A DNA stretch of 10,209 bases, taken from positions 1 to 10,209 of the forward strand of contig JAOXYB010066434.1 of the NCBI GenBank assembly GCA_028565635.1, written 5' to 3'. This DNA comes from Phoronis ovalis. Its lineage: Eukaryota > Phoronida > Phoronidae. A model generated the notes under the pieces. That model did not search any database. It saw only the letters and a program-made list of their open reading frames with translations, and was not told the DNA's origin. Both the position numbers and the translations under genes were made by a program. Shown here one piece after another: positions 1-5,700 of this stretch (positions are counted from its first letter, which is position 1; the number at the start of each line of letters is the position of its first letter).

Positions 1-446
1 TCAACAACGGGGGAACGATACACGGTGCGACGCATATCTTTACTTGAACCCATACTGGAAACTTTGGAGACCTCATCGATTTCTTGTTGCAAATTACTTG
101 CCTTGGCTTCTGAGATTCGAAGTTCAGTACGTAGTGCCAACTCTTCTTCACGTTGTTGAAACTCGATTTCTATCTGTTTTCTCTCTATTTCAAGTCTGAG
201 CTTATCTTGCTTCAACCGCCACAACTCTTCAGACACCTGCATCTTAGTCTCAATCTCTGCTTTCTTGGAAAGCTCTTTAGCTTTCTCCATAGTCAACACA
301 CTGACCACACTAGACTTCTTGGACTTTCTGGAAACGTTTGATACACTATCTTTAGGTTGGACGTCATCTTCGAGTTGAGCGTCTTGTGTTGACGGGACCT
401 CAGACTCTGCTTCTATGCCCTGCTGCCTTGCACTGCGACGTGACAT
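1..446 (-). CDS. N-terminal part of a coiled-coil, gag-like protein (probable BEL/Pao-type LTR retroelement), running off the left edge
   Basis: An uninterrupted minus-strand frame starts with ATG at 446-444 and stays open for 148 codons to the window edge. The protein begins MSRRSARQQG. It then has an acidic, Ser/Thr-rich stretch (about residues 12-35), a basic serine patch containing RKSKKSS (about 40-47), and a long Lys/Glu/Arg/Gln-rich segment (about 54-125) with the look of a coiled coil (for example LRLEIERKQIEIEFQQREEE). It ends near MRRTVYRSPVV. A short Ser-Arg-rich start followed by a charged helix is typical of the first part of BEL/Pao-like gag polyproteins in invertebrates; that family call is from memory and composition, not a search. 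The only ATG upstream in this frame is this one, and an inverted repeat ends 7 bases before it. A host coiled-coil protein is the alternative. No protease, reverse transcriptase or zinc knuckle is visible because the rest lies outside the window. Confidence 0.6.
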   Translation of the reverse strand, partial: MSRRSARQQGIEAESEVPSTQDAQLEDDVQPKDSVSNVSRKSKKSSVVSVLTMEKAKELSKKAEIETKMQVSEELWRLKQDKLRLEIERKQIEIEFQQREEELALRTELRISEAKASNLQQEIDEVSKVSSMGSSKDMRRTVYRSPVV

Positions 447-453
447 GGTTGAA

Positions 454-562
454 AAGCCAATTATCGTCAATGTTATAAGGGACCAAAAACGTCAATGCAC
501 TTTAAATCTTTTATTTAACAACTTCACAGCTTACATAGTAAGTGATTGACGATAATTGGCTT
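454..562 (-). repeat. Perfect 18-bp inverted repeat just upstream of the gag-like ATG
   Basis: AAGCCAATTATCGTCAAT at 454-471 is the exact reverse complement of 545-562, with a 73-base loop. In the minus-strand transcript the stem would end 7 bases before the AUG at 446, so it would form a hairpin in the leader of the coiled-coil reading frame. The loop carries an AATAAA on the minus strand (510-515). An 11-base direct repeat ACAACTTCACA occurs at 518-528 and again at 585-595. Whether this is a packaging or dimerisation stem, a relic of terminal repeats, or chance is not known. Confidence 0.8.
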
Positions 563-598
563 ATTCCAACCAACAAACTTGAGCACAACTTCACAACA
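479..598 (-). other. Possible LTR end and primer-binding-like segment (weak)
   Basis: Read on the minus strand, a TGTTGTGAAG start at 598 is followed by AATAAA (515-510) and then TGGTCCC (485-479), which begins with the TGG expected of a tRNA primer-binding site, placed before the gag-like ATG. This is the order expected for LTR, primer site, gag. However, the segment before TGG does not end in the canonical CA, it would be only about 113 bases long, and the partner LTR lies outside the window. It is therefore a hypothesis only. Confidence 0.2.
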
Positions 599-728
599 TG
601 GCTAACTCTCAATAACTGACAAGGAGGAAGCCCTCACTGAGCATGCCCAGAAATAATGAACAGTCCTAAGAGACACTGTTGGCAGAAATACAAACTAATG
701 GGCAAACAATATAATATACACCAGCAAC

Positions 729-978
729 AGGCGTAATAGGCTAGGTGACATTTTAAAATGACCTTGACAAGCAGGTCAAATGCCAAAAACGATTCTTGGA
801 CATTTTTTGCAGTGCATGACACTTTTTTTGTCTCACAATAACTGCTTCAGTTTTTATCCGATTAGCTCCATATTATGTACAGAATAAGTACAGGTCAATG
901 TACAGGTTATATAGAATATTCACCCAGATTACTTCCAATATGGCCAACTGGCAGCCATGTTTATTCCTGAAAGGGCAC
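729..978 (+). repeat. Interspersed repeat, long copy A
   Basis: This copy runs from about GCGTAATAGGC to AAGGGCAC. It shares with copy C an upstream part (TGACCTTGACAAG, a TTTTTT tract and a cytosine-rich TTTGTCTC-type block). It shares with all copies a core of the form GCTTCAGTTTTTAT, TAAGTACAGGT, ATTACTTCCAATATGGCC and GCCATGTTT. The short open frames across this region are products of the repeat and have no recognisable protein. The family is not identified; it has no obvious terminal inverted repeats and no tRNA-like boxes. The boundaries are approximate. Confidence 0.75.
759..778 (+). promoter_or_regulatory. Everted nuclear-receptor half-site pair (ER8) with extended TCAAGGTCA half-site, copy A
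   Basis: TGACCT at 759-764 and AGGTCA at 773-778 are separated by 8 bases, an everted repeat. The left half extends to TGACCTTGA, the reverse complement of TCAAGGTCA, the extended half-site bound by ERR/NR5A-type receptors. The arrangement is repeated with the same spacing in copy C. Sequence match only; binding is not shown. Confidence 0.35.
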
Positions 979-983
979 ATTAT

Positions 984-1123
984 AATAACAGCTTCAGTTT
1001 TTATTCGATCAGCTTCTTATTTCATGCAGAGTAAGTACAGGTACCAGTACAGCCTATGTGTAATTTTGACAGATTACTTCCAATATGGCCGACTGGTGGC
1101 CATGTTTGTTCCCAAGAGGGCAC
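984..1123 (+). repeat. Interspersed repeat, core-only copy B
   Basis: The core block from AACAGCTTCAGTTTTTATTCGATCAGC to AGAGGGCAC aligns with copy A at an offset of 147 bases (GCTTCAG at 991 versus 844). The upstream portion present in copies A and C is missing. It keeps the perfect stem ATGGCC-N7-GGCCAT (1085-1103). The 80 bases between this copy and copy C (1124-1203) are not shared with the other copies. Confidence 0.75.
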
Positions 1124-1203
1124 ATAACGTTGCATCTATCACCGCGAAGATGAAGGGCTGCCTGGACGGTTCAAAGGTATTTCTAGGAAAGCCATAGGTT
1201 GGT

Positions 1204-1416
1204 GGGAGTAATAGGCTAAATGATATTTTAAGATGACCTTGACAAGTAGGTCAAATGCTGGTACGAATCTTCGACATTTTTTACTGCGCGTAACACTTTT
1301 TGTCTCTCAGTAACTGCATCAGTTTTTAGCTGATCAGCTCCATATTCAGTACAGAGTAAGTACAGGTTATGTATAATATTGACCCACATTACTTCCAACA
1401 TGGCCGACTGGTGGCT
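1204..1416 (+). repeat. Interspersed repeat, long copy C, truncated at its 3' end
   Basis: The copy starts at about GGGAGTAATAGGC and includes the same upstream block as copy A (TGACCTTGACAAGTAGGTCAAATGCTGG), then the core ending in ATTACTTCCAACATGGCCGACTGGTGGC. Homology stops in the middle of the GGCC hairpin, where the sequence turns into an A-rich stretch (AAAAAAAACCC). That break looks like a truncation or the insertion of other sequence. Confidence 0.75.
1234..1253 (+). promoter_or_regulatory. Everted nuclear-receptor half-site pair (ER8), copy C
   Basis: TGACCT at 1234-1239 and AGGTCA at 1248-1253 again lie 8 bases apart, and the left half again extends to TGACCTTGA. Copy A has the same arrangement, so it belongs to the ancestral repeat rather than having arisen by chance in one copy. 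No function is shown. Confidence 0.35.
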
Positions 1417-2088
1417 GGAACTTTTTCAAAAAAAACCCTAAAAAATTGGTTTGTTACATAAAACCCTAAAATGGGTGGATATTTTGAGTTTGGGCTGCAC
1501 AGACCCATATAAAAATATGATGTTCTCCCCCGGGGTAACGCGTCAGACAGCAAATACAGTCATTTTGAATAAGAGTACCCCACAATGATAAACCAGATTA
1601 TAATGCATGATGTATTGCATTATTTTGTAATGTAAAAAACCAATAATGTTAAAAAATATAATCCTACACATTGGATGGGCATTAGACATGACAAATGTCT
1701 TGTTAGATCATACTTGACAAGTAAGTAATAAACTAAATATAAACAGCACAGGAAGTAAAAATTGATAGTAAGATGCTCATTATACAGAACTGCACTATAT
1801 TACTAGTTTTTACTGAGCAGGAGATAGTGGTTTTCGCGATTTGTTTTTAGAACATATAAGATACATTTTTGAAATAGGCGTAGTTATTTTGGAATTAAAA
1901 ATACAAAATTTAGAACATCTATAGCCCATGGTTAAAAAATCAATGCTGAACATATTGTTATGCAGGGACTGAACATAGGTAAGTTGCAGTTAAAATGCGA
2001 CGGACTCCTTCAGAAGAGTTTAGAAGTCCACCAGCGGCGGACATAAATTTTACAGGAGTTGTTGATGAGAAGGGGATTCTCAAAAATT

Positions 2089-2133
2089 AGATGTCGGACT
2101 AATGAGATGTCGGACTAATGTGATGTTGGACTA
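2089..2133 (+). repeat. 16-bp tandem minisatellite, 2.8 copies
   Basis: AGATGTCGGACTAATG is present twice without change (2089-2104, 2105-2120), followed by a partial diverged third unit TGATGTTGGACTA (2121-2133). The array is short and non-coding. Confidence 0.85.
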
Positions 2134-2295
2134 TCGATACGTACCCCTGTGACAAGTAATTAAATCAAGACCAACAAAAGTGTTAAGGAATTTTTAATTT
2201 TTGTTAAGCTGTACAATTACGAGCATTTGTGTTTCTAGTTAGTTCTCTCTCAGCTTTCCACTTCAGCCCACTAAAACAGTAAAAAACTAATGGAA

Positions 2296-2409
2296 TATTT
2301 GCATGCACTTGGTGGAGCCACCAGTTGCGAACTCCAAATGAACTAAAATATTTCCATCAGGCTGGTTTTCTGGGTCAAGACCAGTGGCTCCACCAAGTGC
2401 ATCCAAATA
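2296..2409. repeat. Long imperfect inverted repeat (26-bp arms, one mismatch)
   Basis: The arm at 2296-2321 pairs with 2384-2409; the only mismatch is 2302 against 2403, and the inner 19 bases (ATGCACTTGGTGGAGCCAC at 2303-2321) pair perfectly. The loop is 62 bases. The arm is more GC-rich than its surroundings. The structure could be a fold-back element, a small MITE or a hairpin-RNA precursor. No flanking target duplication is obvious. It lies about 270 bases upstream of the first visible phosphatase exon on the same strand. Confidence 0.85.
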
Positions 2410-2675
2410 GTCTATTGTTGTAGATTTATTTTAGTATTCAGATATTATTAATGTTCCAAAGATTTATATGTACACTTTAAATGATGAAATGAAGGCAACA
2501 ATGTAGATCATCAGTAACAAAAAAGTGGTGCTTGTTGTAGCAAATAACAGTCAATAGCAAGTATAAAATGTTGGGATATTCTTGTTACAGAGATTGTAAT
2601 ATCATTGTGATCTTGAACGTAATACTATGCTTAAAATACAAATTGAATATTACTTTCTGCTACCTTGCTTTATAG

Positions 2676-2749
2676 AAAATATCAACAGACCAATTTTAAT
2701 GACACCAATTAAAGGACACGGAAACTACATAAATGCAACATTTGTTGAT
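2676..2749 (+). CDS. Phosphatase exon 1 of 6 (first visible): pTyr-loop and YINA motif
   Basis: The acceptor TTGCTTTATAG ends at 2675 and the donor GATGTAAGT starts at 2750. The first two bases, AA, complete a codon begun in an exon outside this stretch; if that base is A, the residue is the Lys of the family's KNRY-like loop. The exon codes NINRPILMTPIKGHGNYINA then TFVD. NYINA-FVD is the conserved motif near the start of PTP domains. The tyrosine that normally stacks on phosphotyrosine is replaced by Asn, common in D2 domains. The frame remains open into the intron for about 30 codons by chance. Confidence 0.9.
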
Positions 2750-5700
2750 GTAAGTAATTCAGTTATAGGAAATACATTGATATTTATGCTTCAAGGTAAG
2801 AAAAAATCTGATATTTACATAGTGTTTATAGCAAGACTATGATACAGCAGTTGCTTTTATGAGGTGACGCTGTGGTGTCAAAATATCAATTTGAAATAGC
2901 CCACAAATATTTTTGTACCATATAACAGTTTTCTTTTGCTTGAAAAAGTTGTCTTTATTGCTTTGTCTAGCCAAATGTTGTTCATTTAATTAACAGAAAT
3001 ACATAACTATTGTTAGAGTATGTTCTTTGAGGCAAATGCCAGGATGCCTGCTTATTTTGAAGCGCCTGCTGTGGGGGGTCTGCTGTTATACTTTTATTGA
3101 GGAGTTGCAGTGGCTCAGGTGGTTGGTGTCGGACTGCCAATCGAAAGTTTGCAGATTCGAATTCCGCATGGTTCTTTAGTGATTGTGTTCCTAAGCAAGA
3201 CACTTTATCCTCATTTGTTTCTCTCCACCCATGTTTAAAAATGCGTACCAGTGTTTATAACCTACAATAGACTAGCATTATATCAAGGCAGAGTACACTC
3301 TGAGTCACTTAATGGTACTGAAACCAGTATAAGCCCCCGGCCTGATTGACAAATATGACCTTACTTACTTTTACTTTATTTATTATTAAAACACATCCAG
3401 GGTTATCGTAAGAAGGAAGAATTCATTGTGACACAGATGCCTTTTCTGCACACTCAGACTGATTTCTGGCGTATGCTTTATGATCATGATTCTTCAACCG
3501 TAGTCATGCTAAATGAACTGGACAAAAATGATGAGGTAAAATATGTGCTGTAGACTTGCTCATGTCATACTTTTTTATTTGCATAATTAATAAGGTAGCG
3601 AATATAACAATAATGTGAGCAAACACTAGGCTGATGTCCAAGCACCCGCTCATGGTGTCAAAGCTCACTTTGTCACTAAGTGATTTAAAATACTAATAAT
3701 TATATTTTTATGCATCTGTTAATTTTTTTCATACTATTTAGTACATAGTTATTATGCATTTGAAATACATAAATTTTGCCACATAGTTATCATTTGATTG
3801 TGTCGTCATTTTGCGTTGCGCGTCAATGCATTTTTAGTGAACATGCGTAAAACTATGCTTACAGAAAGTACATTAAACCCTAAGATTCAGGGTTTTATTT
3901 ATTTTTTAGTCATTTTTAGTCAAATATATTTCAGAGAATGCCCTATAACAGAATTTATTGAATTTTTAATAAATTCTGCATTAGCTACAGAAACGTAGTG
4001 AATAATATATTATTAAGCATTTATGCTTTCAAAGCTAAAACCTGTACTTCTGGCTGCACCAATCAAATAACAGATCATGTAAAGTTAACCTTTGCCTTTT
4101 CAAAATTTCTGTGTTACATATATATACGTGTGAAATTCGTCTTTTAATTAGTGGTGCACTGTGGGCAAATGGATTGAGAGTTGGCCTCTGAATGAGGGGT
4201 AAATGAAGGATAAAATGTTATAATTTTAAGCACATTTCTGGAAAATTTTGCTATTATAATAGTACATTAAGGGGGCATATAGGTAGTTGTAAGAAATGGC
4301 TACCCAAAGATATGGACACACAAGTGACCTATGGACCTCGAAGTCACAATAATTAAACCACCCTGGGAATGTCACACCTCAAGTACCATGTGCATATTTA
4401 TTTAAGCCTAGGCTAAATAGTACAAAGTAAATAATATAATACAATCGACAAAATGATATTTAAAAATAACGCTTAAGAATAAAAGTCAGTTAGTGTCTAT
4501 GTACAAGCTACATGTAAGAGACTGTCTTCTTATAGAAGTGAGAGTGAAGAGGATACATAATATTAAAAGTACATAGGTAGGCCATTGCATTGTAGTCAAC
4601 AGAATGACCTATGTGTGCATATATTACTCTGATAGCCACAATGCAAAGCTGCTGACAAAACAGTTATAAGACAGACATTTACAAATGAGATCTAGCGCTA
4701 CTCTATAATTTATGTAAACACGTTATAGACAATTGAAAGGCAATTAAGGAGCATTCAGAAGTTTTTAAAGGCATGTATAGATTCACAGAGTGGTATAAAG
4801 GGAATGAAGGAATCGTAACTATCTTCAAGATATAGCTTGTTGAAAAATAGAAAAAGAAAAAGAACAAGAAAGAAACGTAAAATGTAAATCAATAGACTTA
4901 GGAGCAACCCTAATAATGATATCCAACTATTTATAAAGATTCAAGAAAAAATGACATTTTAATTCTTTTCATAACTGTCTTCTTGATACATGACTACTGC
5001 ACAACAATAAAACAATCGAGTATATTCCTTGTGCTGCAAAATCCTGAAAACCTATAAAAATAACTAACGTATCAACATTAGGATGATGCTTTAATTTGTT
5101 GCACACTTTTTATTAAAGATTTCTCAAATAAATGTTCTAACATTTTTTCTAGACATGCGAACATTATTGGCCAGAGAAACAGGAAACGTACGACATATTC
5201 CGAGTGGACTTGAAAGCTGTTGTGGCTAGTGAATCTAAGTTTGTTATTCGGGACTTGAAACTGCAAAATTTGAACAGGGTAAGCAAAATAACATATGCAG
5301 AGTTTACTAATATCATATTATTGTTTGGACTGACGAAATAATTTTGGTGTGAATGATATATTATACTTTCAGAAGCTCAGTGCATGTGTATTTAATGGGG
5401 CTGGACCTGTTCGAGAACCATGAATGACTGGCAATAGATTTATTTATATTATCACACTATAGTAAAACAATAGTTCACTCGAAACATTTTAATCAATAGA
5501 TGAGATCCACTATGTACTGTGACTTTCTATTTACTAATCTAATCCTTATAATACTTTACGCTGCTCAAGTGTGTTTTCTGGTTTGCAGCCTAAGGAAGAA
5601 CCCCGACTGATTCGCCACTTTCAACTGATGAGTTGGCCAAAAGATCAAAAGTTTCCAAGTGATAATTATGATTTAATTACACTTAAGGAGCAAGTAGAGA

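Larger units (their letters stand above)
1417..2675. other. Non-coding stretch, intron or upstream sequence of the phosphatase gene
   Basis: No reading frame of note and no convincing exon were found on either strand. The stretch is AT-rich. It contains a short CpG-bearing island around CCCCCGGGG (1527-1535), an 8-bp hairpin (1600-1607 / 1616-1623), the 16-bp minisatellite at 2089-2133 and the long inverted repeat at 2296-2409. The phosphatase exon at 2676 starts inside a codon, so this stretch must be at least partly intron; the missing first 35-45 residues of the domain must be coded further left, probably beyond the window. Confidence 0.6.

Noticed and set aside
634-822. 62-codon minus-strand frame with Cys- and Leu-rich protein
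   Set aside because: Half of it is repeat copy A read backwards; no recognisable product and no start context.
898-1197. 99-codon open frame on the plus strand
   Set aside because: It lies entirely over repeat copies A and B, and its protein simply repeats itself as the DNA repeat does; no domain is recognisable.
1429-1476. AAACCCTA motifs resembling telomere repeats
   Set aside because: Only two isolated occurrences 30 bases apart in A-rich DNA, not a tandem array.
1966-1978. 13-base microexon between TATGCAG and GTAAGT that would join exon 1 in phase
   Set aside because: The acceptor has almost no pyrimidine tract, and the resulting residues (GLNI) do not extend a conserved phosphatase motif; the good donor-like ATAGGTAAGT alone is not enough.
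2750-2795. Second strong donor (TCAAGGTAAG) 46 bases downstream of the exon 1 donor, with the frame open up to it
   Set aside because: Its use would shift the frame into exon 2, and the FVD-GY motif joins perfectly with the donor at 2750.
3798-3998. 66-codon plus-strand frame in intron 2
   Set aside because: Low-complexity, AT-driven protein with no motif, and not needed to complete the phosphatase domain.
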